Positions 46,505-54,936 are shown, numbered from the stretch's first letter. The stretch: 64,000 bases of DNA from Sinorhizobium alkalisoli (GCF_008932245.1 NZ_CP034909.1:1240001-1304000), one strand, 5' to 3'. Made by a program: numbers and translations. The notes: generated by a model not told the origin, from the sequence alone.

Positions 46505-46525
46505 CGAGCGAAGGAAGTCCAAGCC

Positions 46526-47368
46526 GTGCAACCGCCTGATGCCCAGATTCTCGCAATGCTGCGGGATACGGACCGCGATCGCTACCTGGCCTGCCTCCTC
46601 TCGGCCCAGGAGAAACGGCATGCCCTGGCGGCTCTCTACGCTTTCTACGCAGAGATTGCGCGGGTTCGCGACGTCATTCGCGAACCCCTGCCAGGAGAAA
46701 TCAGGCTGCAATGGTGGCGCGACGTATTGGGCAATGAGCAGTCGACAGGCGAGGGGCATCCGATCGCCGAAGCACTGCTTGCCTGCATCCGTGAACATCG
46801 CCTGCCGGTCGCCGTTCTGCAGAACATGATCGACGCGCGGATTTTCGATCTCTATGACGATCCCATGGAGGACCGGTCGGCTTTGGAGGGCTATGCGGGC
46901 GAAACGGCATCGGCGTTGATCCAGCTCGCGTCCCTGATCCTCGATCCCGAGAATGCAGCCGCTTCGGCGGAAGCGGCCGGCCATGCCGGCGTTGCCCAGA
47001 CGATTGCCGGCCTGCTGCTGCTCTTGCCGCTGCACAGTCGGCGCGGACAGGTCTATTTCCCGGGGGAGATCCTGAGTGCGACGGGCCTCGACAGGGAGAC
47101 GCTGCTCGAGGGGCGCGACGAGGACGCGATCGGCAGGGCCGTGCAGGCGTTCTGCGGTCTCGGCCGTGATCATCTGATGAAGGCCCGCGGCAGCATGGGA
47201 TCGATTTCTCCGCGGAACTTCGCGGCGTTCACTCCGATCGCCCTGGCCGAACCGGTCTTCTCCCGCGCCGAGGCGGCGGCAGGGGGCATCCTCAAGCAGT
47301 CCATTCAACCGCCGCAGTGGCAGCGGCAATGGTGGATGTGGAGGGCTAGTCGGCGGCGGCACTTCTAA
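46526..47368 (+). CDS. Squalene/phytoene synthase-family protein (NDUFAF6-like)
   Basis: The 280-residue product has the trans-isoprenyl diphosphate synthase fold: YLACLLSAQEKRHALAALYA, EIRLQWWRDVLGNE, DARIFDLYDDPMEDRSALEG. The second aspartate-rich motif of true phytoene synthases is not evident. The human homologue NDUFAF6 helps complex I assembly, and the tandem with the NDUFAF3-like gene favours that role over carotenoid synthesis, since no other carotenoid gene is near. GTG start behind AAGGAAG. Confidence 0.87.
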   Translation: MQPPDAQILAMLRDTDRDRYLACLLSAQEKRHALAALYAFYAEIARVRDVIREPLPGEIRLQWWRDVLGNEQSTGEGHPIAEALLACIREHRLPVAVLQNMIDARIFDLYDDPMEDRSALEGYAGETASALIQLASLILDPENAAASAEAAGHAGVAQTIAGLLLLLPLHSRRGQVYFPGEILSATGLDRETLLEGRDEDAIGRAVQAFCGLGRDHLMKARGSMGSISPRNFAAFTPIALAEPVFSRAEAAAGGILKQSIQPPQWQRQWWMWRASRRRHF

Positions 47369-47403
47369 GCAGACAATCGTGGGTTTCTGACGATTGTCTG
47401 CTT
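47367..47403 (+). terminator. Perfect 14-bp inverted repeat at the operon end
   Basis: AAGCAGACAATCGT (47367-47380) and ACGATTGTCTGCTT (47390-47403) pair without mismatch around a 9-base loop. The left arm includes the last two bases of the stop codon. No T run follows, so it may be a Rho-linked terminator, an RNA stabiliser or a protein site. Confidence 0.55.
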
Positions 47404-47526
47404 GGATTCCATAGGACAGCGCCGCAGGTCGACGTCGATTTAGGCGATGTACACTGGTCAAGTTGGCGCAAGTCTGAAGCGGTAGAACACCGAACTATAG
47501 ATCCCGCCTGGAAGAGGCTCGCGACA

Positions 47527-47991
47527 ATGCTGTGGTTGCTGTTCATCGCTTTGGTTGTTTGCGCCGGCGCATTCTATATGCGGATGAATGCGCGCGCGGA
47601 GCGCGACGTCGCCAACCCGGATGCGGGCTTGGCAATGGTGGAATTCGGCCGAGCCTTCCCGGACGAGGCAATCCGGGCCCTGCACTCGACCATCGACGGC
47701 AGGGCAATCTTCCTGCGTCTGCACGACGGCAAGGCCGGCTTCATCCAGTCTCACGGCTCGCATTATGTCTGCCATGTCATTCAGCCGGGAAAGGTGCGGG
47801 TGAATGGCTCCGAAAGCGGCCGGGGGCTGATCGCGCACTTCCCGGATTTCGCCTACCTGGACAACAGCTTCGAATTTCGGACGGCCGCGGAGGCCGCCGA
47901 GGTCTCGCTGTGGCTGCTCGGCAGCTTCAGTCCTCAATCGGAGTTCGCATCCTCCTTAGATGCGGCTGAATCGGCACGGGCTCGGGAGTGA
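47527..47991 (+). CDS. Uncharacterised membrane-anchored protein, 154 residues
   Basis: I do not recognise a named family. The product has one N-terminal helix (MLWLLFIALVVCAGAFYM) and a soluble domain (about 35-145) with alternating strands and helices, including GRAIFLRLHDGKAGFIQSHG, HYVCHVIQPGKVRV and a WLLGSF segment near the end. Convergent with trmFO, whose stop lies 3 bp away. It looks like a rhizobial conserved protein with normal base composition. Confidence 0.72.
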   Translation: MLWLLFIALVVCAGAFYMRMNARAERDVANPDAGLAMVEFGRAFPDEAIRALHSTIDGRAIFLRLHDGKAGFIQSHGSHYVCHVIQPGKVRVNGSESGRGLIAHFPDFAYLDNSFEFRTAAEAAEVSLWLLGSFSPQSEFASSLDAAESARARE

Positions 47992-47994
47992 GCT

Positions 47995-49413
47995 TCAAAA
48001 GGCTGCGCCGAGCCAGGCCGCGCAATCGGCGAGCGCACGCGACGCCGTCGCCTGCTTCTTGGCCAGCGCCTTTTCCTTGCCGCGGAATCGCTTGGCTCCT
48101 TCGGGCCTGGTCAGCGCGCCGGGCTCCAGAGGGGGGAACAGCCCGAAATTGACGTTCATCGGCTGGAATGAGCGCTTGCCTGGCTCGTCGTCGGAAACGA
48201 TGTGGCCGCCTGTGATGTGGTTCAGGAGCGAGCCGAAGGCAGTGGTGGCTGGCGGCAATGACGGTGCTTCACCCTTGCGCTCCGCTGCGGCGAAGCGGCC
48301 CGCGAGCAGCCCGATGCTGGCACTCTCCACATAGCCCTCGCAGCCGGTGATCTGCCCGGCGAAGCGAAGGCCCGGGCGAGATTTCAGCGCCAGCGACCCG
48401 TCGAGCAGTGTCGGCGAGTTGATGTAGGTGTTGCGGTGCAGACCGCCGAGCCTGGCGAATTCAGCCTTCTCAAGGCCCGGAATCATCCGGAAGACCTCCG
48501 TCTGGGCGCCATATTTCAGCTTCGTCTGGAAGCCGACCATGTTGTAGAGGGTTCCGAGCGCATTATCCTGGCGCAACTGGACGACGGCATAGGGCTTGAC
48601 GCCGGGATTATGCGCATTGGTGAGGCCCATCGGCTTCATCGGTCCGTGACGCAGCGTTTCCCGCCCTCGCTCGGCCATGACCTCGATCGGCAGGCAGCCA
48701 TCGAAATACGGAGTGCCTTCCCATTCCTTGAAGCCGGTCGTATCGCTGGCAAGCAGCGCATCGACGAAGGCATTGTACTGCTCCTCGGTCATGGGGCAGT
48801 TGATATAGTCCTTGCCCGTGCCGCCCGGGCCGACTTTGTCGTAGCGCGATTGATGCCAGCAGATATCCATGTCGATCGTGTCCGTGTGGACGATCGGGGC
48901 GATGGCGTCGAAAAAGGCGAGCGCATCGGCGCCCGTTTCCTGGCGGATTGCTTCTGCGAGACCGGGCGCGGTCAGCGGCCCGGTGGCGATTATTGCGAGA
49001 TCCCACTCCCTCGGCGGCAAGCCGGTTACTTCTTCGCGCAGCACCGTGATCAGTGGGTGGGCTTGGATAGCCGCACTGACGGCGGCGGAGAAGCCCTCGC
49101 GATCGACGGCAAGCGCCCCGCCGGCCGGCACCTGATTGCTGTCGGCTGCCCGCATGATCAGCGAGCCCGCCAGGCGCATTTCGGCATGCAGCACGCCGAC
49201 CGCATTGCTGGTGGCGTCATCGGAGCGGAAAGAGTTCGAACAGACGAGTTCGGCGAGGCCATCGGTCTTATGCGCGTCGGTGCCGCGCACGCCGCGCATT
49301 TCATGCAAGACGACCGGCACGCCGGCTTCGGCGATCTGCCAAGCGGCTTCGGAGCCGGCAAGTCCGCCGCCGATGACATGGATGGGAGAAAGAGAGGAGG
49401 AAGTCGTTTTCAT
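47995..49413 (-). CDS. trmFO: tRNA (uracil-5-)-methyltransferase TrmFO (folate-dependent)
   Basis: TrmFO makes 5-methyluridine at position 54 of tRNA, using methylenetetrahydrofolate and FAD. The 472-residue flavoprotein has the dinucleotide site [17 protein letters not shown] at the N-terminus, [20 protein letters not shown], and the family block [23 protein letters not shown] 49413 has an AGGAAG site; the longer frame to 49449 is less likely. Confidence 0.95.
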   Translation of the reverse strand: MKTTSSSLSPIHVIGGGLAGSEAAWQIAEAGVPVVLHEMRGVRGTDAHKTDGLAELVCSNSFRSDDATSNAVGVLHAEMRLAGSLIMRAADSNQVPAGGALAVDREGFSAAVSAAIQAHPLITVLREEVTGLPPREWDLAIIATGPLTAPGLAEAIRQETGADALAFFDAIAPIVHTDTIDMDICWHQSRYDKVGPGGTGKDYINCPMTEEQYNAFVDALLASDTTGFKEWEGTPYFDGCLPIEVMAERGRETLRHGPMKPMGLTNAHNPGVKPYAVVQLRQDNALGTLYNMVGFQTKLKYGAQTEVFRMIPGLEKAEFARLGGLHRNTYINSPTLLDGSLALKSRPGLRFAGQITGCEGYVESASIGLLAGRFAAAERKGEAPSLPPATTAFGSLLNHITGGHIVSDDEPGKRSFQPMNVNFGLFPPLEPGALTRPEGAKRFRGKEKALAKKQATASRALADCAAWLGAAF

Positions 49414-49463
49414 GCGCGGCTTCCTACCATAGCCCTTCCTCGGTTCCAATTGGCGAAGAAACG

Positions 49464-49487
49464 AAACGGCGCCCGAAGGCGCCGTTT
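49464..49487 (-). terminator. Terminator between the DUF1127 gene and trmFO
   Basis: AAACGGCGCC / GGCGCCGTTT with a 4-base loop forms a perfect 10-bp stem 27 bp after the DUF1127 stop on the minus strand, followed there by a short, interrupted T-rich tail. Confidence 0.7.
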
Positions 49488-49514
49488 TGGTGGGTTTGAA
49501 GGCTTGCTTCCAAC

Positions 49515-49658
49515 TCAGCGGAAGGAGCGGGCCGCAATGTTGCGGATATCATAGCGGGTGATACCGATGTCGTTGAGAGCGTGGTTCGACAGGCCGCCCA
49601 GTTCGGCGACGGTACGGCGGTAGTTGATCCAGCTTTTTGCGATACGAAGGGGGTTCAT
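49515..49658 (-). CDS. DUF1127 mini-protein (first copy)
   Basis: This 47-residue protein has the DUF1127 (YjiS-like) pattern: basic and aromatic N-terminal helix ([20 protein letters not shown]), the [18 protein letters not shown] core and an Arg-containing end. Such proteins are strongly expressed in rhizobia and Agrobacterium under stress, and some bind RNA or a sensor kinase. ATG 49658 follows a GAGG site; the longer frame to 49901 is not supported. A paralogue lies at 50149. Confidence 0.88.
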   Translation of the reverse strand: MNPLRIAKSWINYRRTVAELGGLSNHALNDIGITRYDIRNIAARSFR

Positions 49659-50000
49659 GGTCGTTTTCCTCAAGATCTGTTCGCGACAGTGATTGTCTGC
49701 GTCGTTGAGGTTCTTATACGCTTGTCTAATGGGAAGATGGAGTGCAAAGAAGATGCATCTGCTATGCATTTGTGCACTGCATCGCCGAATTCCTGTGCAA
49801 AGGTCCCGGCGGCTCGAAAATGCATCACCGGTATTCCGTTGAGGGATGATGCCGCTCTGACCGTAACGTTCTGGTTTTCTTGGATTTCGGAAACGTCGCA
49901 TACGTCCCGCCGGATGCCGCGGGGAGGTGCGCGGGGGCGGATCAACGAGCCTTCGCAGGTGCGAGGTAGGGGCTGATCCTTTGACGGGGGCCAGATGAAA

Positions 50001-50036
50001 AAAAACGCCCGCCGGCAGGAGCCGGTAGGCGTTTTT
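50001..50036. terminator. Bidirectional terminator-like hairpin
   Basis: AAAAACGCCCGCCGGC and GCCGGTAGGCGTTTTT pair with a single mismatch around AGGA, with A and T runs on both sides, so it could act in both directions. It lies between the two DUF1127 genes, about 110 bp after the second one on the minus strand. The rest of 49659-50000 shows no gene. Confidence 0.8.
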
Positions 50037-50059
50037 CGATGCCGTCGTCGGCCGCGAAG

Positions 50060-50147
50060 CTGCAGCGCCGCACGTTCACGTGCAAAGGTCGCTGTAAGCG
50101 CATCGGCCCGAGAATCGTACCCGATCCTCGGAAAGCTCGATGCGCAG
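50060..50147 (+). repeat. Dispersed two-hairpin repeat, second-arm variant
   Basis: CTGCAGCG..CGCTGTAAG with inner CACGTTCACGTG, then GCGCATCGGCCCGAGAATCG and CCGATCCTCGGAAAGCTCGATG and GCGCAG form two nested hairpins. Arm 1 matches the family at 34478; arm 2 matches 18089-18182. It ends 2 bp from the stop of the second DUF1127 gene and may shape its mRNA 3' end. Confidence 0.75.
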
Positions 50148-50148
50148 A

Positions 50149-50292
50149 TTACTTGACGGCCTGGCGCGCGACGTAGGGGATGTCGGCGCGGCCGATGCCG
50201 AGGTCGTTCAGCTCGCGGTCGCTCATGCGGCCGAGTTCGGTGCAGGTCTGACGATACTTGCGCCAGTTGTTGAAAGAACGTGCGAAGTTCAT
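50149..50292 (-). CDS. DUF1127 mini-protein (second copy)
   Basis: A 47-residue DUF1127 protein read directly from the minus strand: MNFARSFNNWRKYRQTCTEL, GRMSDRELNDLGIGRADI, then PYVARQAVK and TAA. It is a clear paralogue of the copy at 49515 (same length and the same WxxYR and LNDxGIxRxDI positions). An AAAGGAAAG ribosome site precedes the ATG. Two CCUCCUCCC-loop RNAs lie upstream on the same strand, an association known for this protein family. The 50293-50506 gap shows no other gene. Confidence 0.9.
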   Translation of the reverse strand: MNFARSFNNWRKYRQTCTELGRMSDRELNDLGIGRADIPYVARQAVK

Positions 50293-50506
50293 GATGCTTT
50301 CCTTTCCAAGGTCTTGCCAGCGCTTTCTTGCCGGCCCTCATCTCATGGTTGGAATATAATCGATTTGGACTTCGAAAACAGAGCCGATGCTGCATCGCAC
50401 CCATGCGCGTTATGCATCCCTCTTTCCGCCGTTTACTCACCCTTGATCTTCCGTTCCGGGCGGTGGATATCCGCCCGGAGGACTGACGAGACCTTCGACA
50501 CGCAGC

Positions 50507-50650
50507 AAAAAAGCAACGCCCGCCGGGGGAGGAGATCCGGCGGGCGCTGCCTATCCTGATTGACAACTGGGAGGAGGAGTGTTGCCAATCCGTCCGGGAG
50601 CGCTGGGAGGAGGAGGACGCTTCCCGATCGTTGATTGGAGATAGGCGCGA
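50507..50650 (-). ncRNA. Cuckoo-type small RNA 1 (three CCUCCUCCC loops)
   Basis: On the minus strand three successive hairpins carry a pyrimidine loop with CCUCCUCC: 50595-50626 (CGGGAAGCG / CGCUCCCG stem), 50560-50588 (UUGGCAAC / GUUGUCAA stem) and 50517-50546 (perfect 10-bp CGCCCGCCGG stem, loop AUCUCCUCCC). The last hairpin is followed by a T6 run, so it is at once a motif hairpin and a terminator. Two to four adjacent hairpins with this loop define the cuckoo RNA family of alphaproteobacteria. The loop mimics the anti-Shine-Dalgarno. The 5' end is estimated. Confidence 0.82.
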
Positions 50651-50792
50651 GCCCCTGATTTGTGTAGGGCGCAGGTTGAATGGCACCTATGCGCCAATCG
50701 CATACCGGCGTCGTATTCTCCCGCGCAACTGCTCCGATATTGCGCATTCGGGCAACTGGCGGCGTGAAGGGGAGATCGACATTCGCAGGTGC

Positions 50793-50915
50793 AAAAATAA
50801 CGCCCGCCGGGGGAGGAGGTCCGGCGGGCGTCATATGGGCGATTGGCAACCGGGAGGAGGAGTGTTGCCAATCTTATCGATACGACGCCGGGAGGAGGAT
50901 GACGTCGCGTCGAAT
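50793..50915 (-). ncRNA. Cuckoo-type small RNA 2 (three CCUCCUCCC loops)
   Basis: A second unit on the minus strand: 50883-50907 (CGACG / CGUCG stem, loop with CCUCCUCCC), 50842-50872 (perfect 9-bp AUUGGCAAC stem, loop ACUCCUCCUCCCG) and 50800-50831 (perfect 11-bp stem, loop ACCUCCUCCC) followed by TTATTTTTG as terminator tail. The terminal hairpin is nearly identical in sequence to that of RNA 1, while the first hairpins differ. The units are about 150 bp apart and may have separate promoters or be processed from one transcript. The 5' end is estimated. Confidence 0.82.
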
Positions 50916-51166
50916 TCCTTCGAGCTCATGCTCGGGTCTTATTGGTTGACGGGAGACCAATCCGCGGCTTCCTGGCTCATAACCTTGGTCGCCTTCGATG
51001 GTTCCAATATAGCGAGCGCGGGCCGATTTGTGCAGTGCAATATCAACATGGAAGATATGCGCCCTGCGCAGACCGTTGTCAGTAGGTCTTCAGGAGGCAG
51101 GGGGACATCTCGGGCGGCCGCCGACCAACGGTCCGCGGGCGAGGCTTTAGTGCTCAGCTGCAAAAG

Positions 51167-51249
51167 TGGTGCCCGGTGAGGGACTCGAACCCCCATGCTC
51201 GCGCGCTTGGACCTAAACCAAGTGTGTCTACCAATTCCACCAACCGGGC
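51167..51249 (-). tRNA. tRNA-Leu (anticodon UAG)
   Basis: The minus strand folds into a complete tRNA: acceptor GCCCGGT / ACCGGGC, D arm, anticodon stem CTTGG / CCAAG with loop TTTAGGT (anticodon TAG, reads CUA and other CUN codons), a long variable arm typical of class II tRNAs, GGTTCGAGTC in the T arm and an encoded CCA. Confidence 0.95.
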
Positions 51250-51270
51250 AGGCAAGGTGTTGCTCAAGCC

Positions 51271-51298
51271 TGTAGAACAATGACGGCCCTTTTGGCAA
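51271..51298 (-). promoter_or_regulatory. Predicted promoter of tRNA-Leu
   Basis: On the minus strand TTGCCA and TCTACA are separated by 16 bp, with the -10 box 21 bp before the mature tRNA 5' end. Confidence 0.45.
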
Positions 51299-51751
51299 GC
51301 CTGGTGGCGTCTGCCTGCAAGCGGGCGTGGCGGAGGCAAGCACGCTCGCAACGGGAGTGCGCGGGCCGCCCTCCAGGATTTGCGGCTTCAGCACCGCGAT
51401 CGTGCCGGAAATGCTTGCCATTCGCGGGCCAACGGGTGTATTTGGCGCCCGTGACACGCCGCGAACTGTGCCGTGTGCCCGCAATGCTCTGCCAGACGGG
51501 CAGCATTGGCATGCCGGCGCCCGCGTTCCGGGTTAGCGCGGTGTTGTATGGAGATGGCAAGTTCTCCAGCGGCCGAGACGATATCTGAGCCAAAGTATCG
51601 GCATTCGAGCGTGAGGAGGGCAGGCAAGTGCCATTTTACTTGCAAAACGGTTCCGGAATTGCGAAAGCCACTCCCGGCAAATGGATCGGTTCAAGTGCTC
51701 GCCAGGCCCTGCGGGGCAAGAGCGCTGTCAACGTGAAGTGAAGGTTTGAAC
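51299..51751. other. Gap between tRNA-Leu and tig without a recognisable gene
   Basis: About 450 bp precede tig. Open frames of up to 102 codons exist but lack ribosome sites and protein-like composition. I see no clear hairpin or promoter hexamer pair; the tig promoter should lie here. Confidence 0.5.
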
Positions 51752-53230
51752 ATGCAGGTTATCGAAACGCTCGCTCAAGGGCTGAAGCGCGAACTCAAGG
51801 TCGTGATTCCGGCCGACGAAATGCAAGCTCGGATGAACGAGCGTCTGGCTGAGGTGAAGGACCGTATCCGCATCAACGGCTTCCGCCCGGGCAAGGTGCC
51901 GGTCGCGCATCTGAAGAAGGTCTACGGCAAGTCGATCATGGCCGATCTCGTCAACGAGCTCGTGCGCGAAAAGCCGACCGAGATCCTGACGGATCGCGGT
52001 GAGAAGTCGGCCACGCAGCCGGAAATCGCCATGACTGAGGACGAGGCCGAAGCCGACAAGATCCTCAAGGCCGAAGCGGATTTCGAATTCACCGTCGCCT
52101 ACGAGATCATCCCGGCGATCGAGATCAAGGATGTCAGCGGCATCAAGGTGACCCGCGAAGTCGTGGAAATCGGCGAGGACGAGATCAACGAACAGATCCT
52201 CCGCATCGCCGAGAGCGCCCGCACTTATGAATCCAAGAAGGGCAAGGCGGAGAACGGCGATCGCGTCACCATCGATTATCTGGGCAAGGTCGACGGCGTT
52301 GCCTTCGACGGCGGCAAGGACGAGGACGCCGAGCTGGTGCTCGGTTCCAACCGCTTCATCCCGGGCTTCGAAGAACAGCTCGTCGGCGCCAAGGCCGGCG
52401 ACGAGAAGACCATCACCGTCACCTTCCCGGCCGAATACCCGGCAGCCAATCTTGCCGGCAAGGAAGCAACCTTCGACGTCACCGTGAAGGACGTGGCCGC
52501 CGCGGCTCCGATCGAGATCAATGACGACCTCGCCACCAAGCTCGGCCTCGAATCGGCCGACAAGCTGAAGGAGATCGTCCGCGGCCAGATCGAAAGCCAG
52601 TACGGCTCGGTTACCCGGCAGAAGGTCAAGCGCCAACTGCTCGACCAGCTCGACGAGCTCTATCAGTTCGAAACGCCGGAGCGTCTCGTCGATGCCGAGT
52701 TCGAGAACATCTGGCGCCAGATCAACACCGACCTCCAACAGGCCGGCAAGACTTTCGCCGATGAAGACACGACGGAAGAGGAAGCGCGTACCGAGTACCG
52801 CAAGCTCGCGGAACGCCGCGTCCGCCTCGGCCTGGTCCTTTCCGAGATAGGCGAAAAGGCGGGCGTTCAGGTCAGCGACGAGGAGATGCAGCGCTCGCTG
52901 TTCGAGCAGCTGCGCCAGTTCCCGGGCCAGGAAAAGCAGATCTACGATTACTTCAAGAACACGCCCGGCGCCGCGGCTTCGCTACGCGCACCGATCTTCG
53001 AAGAAAAGGTCGTCGATCACCTGCTTTCGGAAATCTCGGTGACCGACAAGACGGTTTCCAAGGAAGATCTGATGGCTGACGACGAGGCGGAGGAAAAGCC
53101 GGCCACCAAGAAGGCGCCTGCCAAGAAGAAGGCGGCCGCCAAGACCGAGGCTGCCGCAGGCGAAGAGGCTGCCGCTCCGAAGAAGAAGGCCCCGGCCAAG
53201 AAGAAGGTCGCGGACGAAAGCGCCGAGTAA
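51752..53230 (+). CDS. tig: Trigger factor
   Basis: Trigger factor is the ribosome-bound chaperone and prolyl isomerase that meets nascent chains. The 492-residue protein has the ribosome-binding domain with [14 protein letters not shown], an FKBP-type domain (about 160-245, [19 protein letters not shown]), and helical C-terminal arms. A Lys/Ala-rich tail (about 445-492, repeats of KKAPAKKK type) extends it, as in other rhizobia. ATG 51752 follows an AAGG site; TTG 51746 is in frame. Confidence 0.97.
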   Translation: MQVIETLAQGLKRELKVVIPADEMQARMNERLAEVKDRIRINGFRPGKVPVAHLKKVYGKSIMADLVNELVREKPTEILTDRGEKSATQPEIAMTEDEAEADKILKAEADFEFTVAYEIIPAIEIKDVSGIKVTREVVEIGEDEINEQILRIAESARTYESKKGKAENGDRVTIDYLGKVDGVAFDGGKDEDAELVLGSNRFIPGFEEQLVGAKAGDEKTITVTFPAEYPAANLAGKEATFDVTVKDVAAAAPIEINDDLATKLGLESADKLKEIVRGQIESQYGSVTRQKVKRQLLDQLDELYQFETPERLVDAEFENIWRQINTDLQQAGKTFADEDTTEEEARTEYRKLAERRVRLGLVLSEIGEKAGVQVSDEEMQRSLFEQLRQFPGQEKQIYDYFKNTPGAAASLRAPIFEEKVVDHLLSEISVTDKTVSKEDLMADDEAEEKPATKKAPAKKKAAAKTEAAAGEEAAAPKKKAPAKKKVADESAE

Positions 53231-53252
53231 TCGGCATCTTCGGCAAAGATGC

Positions 53253-53279
53253 AAAGGCCGCCTCCGGGCGGCCTTTTTG
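53253..53279 (+). terminator. Rho-independent terminator after tig
   Basis: AAAGGCCGCC / GGCGGCCTTT with a TCCG loop forms a perfect 10-bp stem followed by more T, 22 bp after the stop. Confidence 0.92.
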
Positions 53280-53418
53280 ATTCGAAGGGGATTGATGTGT
53301 CGCGTAGGCCTGCGCAAAAGAAACTGCTGGAGCGGCGGACGAAATGCCGGAGGGGCTGACGCGAGCCGATTCCCACCGGTCGCCACAGCCTCGTCACGTG
53401 CGTCCACCTGACTAAACC

Positions 53419-54822
53419 TTAACCCACTTTGATCTCGCCCATCCGGTTCCAGGCGTCGAGCCCGGCGATCTTGTAGGCTTCGGCGAGCGTCGGATAGTTG
53501 AAGGTGTTCTCGACGAAGTATTCGACGGTACCCTTCAGGTTCAGGACCGCCTGGCCGATATGCACGAGTTCGGTCGCGCCTTCGCCGATGATGTGCACCC
53601 CGAGGAGGCGGCGGGTCTTTAGCGAGAAGATCATCTTCAAGAGGCCGGCATCGAGCCCCATGATGTGCCCGCGGGACGTCTCCCGGAACCGGGCGATGCC
53701 GCATTCATAGGGGATGCCGCGTTCCTTGACCTCCTCTTCGGAAAGACCGCAGGTGGAGATTTCCGGCACCGCGTAGATGCCATAGGGGAAATATTTCTGC
53801 GGCTCCTTGGCAATGGCACCGACGGCAACGCGCGCGGCGACGCGCCCCTGTTCCATCGAGGTCGAGGCAAGGCTTGGAAAGCCGACGACGTCACCCGCGG
53901 CAAAGATATTCGGCACGGCCGTTTCGAAGGTTTCGGGATTGACCTTGAGGCGTCCCCGGCTGTCGGCCTCGAGGCCCGCGGCCGGAAGATTGAGCGCATC
54001 GGTCGCGCCCATCCGCCCGGCGGCAAACAGAACCATGTCGGTTGTGATCCTGCGGCCGTTGTCGAGCGTAAGCGCAACCTTGCCGCTATCGAGCCGCTCG
54101 ACCTTTTCGGCCTTCTGCCCGAGGCAGAGCTTCATGCTGCGATCGCGAAGCTGATAGGTGAAATCCTCGACGATCTCCTTGTCGATGAAATCGAGCATCG
54201 TGCTCTTGGGATCGACCACCGTGACCTGCGTATCGAGGGCGCTGAAGATGGTTGCATATTCGATGCCGATCACCCCCGCGCCGATCACGACGAGTGATCG
54301 CGGCAATTCCTTGATCTCAAGCAGCTCGTCGCTATCGACGACGGTCTTGCCGTCGAAGGGCATATAGTCGGGGCGAAAGGGTTTCGTGCCGACGGCAAGC
54401 AGAATGCTGGCGCCGGTGACGAGGAGGTTTTCCCCGTCGTCCTTGGTGATTTCGAGCGTCGACGGGGCGACGAAGCTCGCCCTTCCGCGAATGTGCTGGA
54501 CGCGGTTGCGAGCAAACTGATGCTCCAGCACCTCGACCTCGTGATTGAGCGTGATGATGAGGCGGCGGCGCAGGTCCTCGGCGCTGATTTCCTGCTTCAC
54601 CCGATAGGAGCGGCCGTAAAAGCCCCGCTCGCGCCAGCCGGAGAGATTGAGCGCGGTTTCCCGCAATGTCTTGGAGGGGATCGTCCCGGTGTGGACGGAG
54701 ACGCCGCCGACGCGCTTGCCTTGCTCGACGACGAGTACCTTCTTGCCGAGCTTGGCAGCCTGAATGGCGCCTCTGCGACCGGCCGGTCCGCTGCCGACGA
54801 CGATGAGATCGAATTGGGTCAT
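53419..54822 (-). CDS. sthA: Soluble pyridine nucleotide transhydrogenase (SthA-type flavoprotein)
   Basis: SthA transfers hydride between NADPH and NAD. The 467-residue flavoprotein has FAD motif DLIVVGSGPAGRRGAIQAA, NAD motif LVVIGAGVIGIEYATIFS and a C-terminal dimer domain (HIIGEGATELVHIGQAVL). The redox disulfide of related lipoamide dehydrogenases is absent: the region reads GGVSVHTGTIPSKT, so even the one cysteine kept in E. coli SthA is missing. That fits a transhydrogenase rather than a disulfide reductase. ATG 54822 starts the protein. Confidence 0.9.
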   Translation of the reverse strand: MTQFDLIVVGSGPAGRRGAIQAAKLGKKVLVVEQGKRVGGVSVHTGTIPSKTLRETALNLSGWRERGFYGRSYRVKQEISAEDLRRRLIITLNHEVEVLEHQFARNRVQHIRGRASFVAPSTLEITKDDGENLLVTGASILLAVGTKPFRPDYMPFDGKTVVDSDELLEIKELPRSLVVIGAGVIGIEYATIFSALDTQVTVVDPKSTMLDFIDKEIVEDFTYQLRDRSMKLCLGQKAEKVERLDSGKVALTLDNGRRITTDMVLFAAGRMGATDALNLPAAGLEADSRGRLKVNPETFETAVPNIFAAGDVVGFPSLASTSMEQGRVAARVAVGAIAKEPQKYFPYGIYAVPEISTCGLSEEEVKERGIPYECGIARFRETSRGHIMGLDAGLLKMIFSLKTRRLLGVHIIGEGATELVHIGQAVLNLKGTVEYFVENTFNYPTLAEAYKIAGLDAWNRMGEIKVG

Positions 54823-54936
54823 GAACGCTTCCCCTAGAGCCTTATGTAGTCGGGTGAACCACCTGACGTCGCGCAAATGCGGCAAACCAACGGCCAGAGC
54901 GGTGGCGCGAACGCATGTGAGCGCATCCCGCTCCTA

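Noticed and set aside
46025..47461. A 478-codon minus frame opposite the NDUFAF3/NDUFAF6-like genes
   Set aside because: Composition of an antisense shadow; plus-strand genes have recognisable families.
50507..50915. The repeated GGGAGGAGG blocks as a set of strong ribosome sites on the plus strand
   Set aside because: None is followed by a credible start and gene. The paired arms and T-run tails fit minus-strand RNAs instead.
51280..51588. A 102-codon frame between tRNA-Leu and tig
   Set aside because: Arg/Ala/Cys-rich with overlapping open frames in several phases and no ribosome site; looks like noncoding GC-rich DNA.
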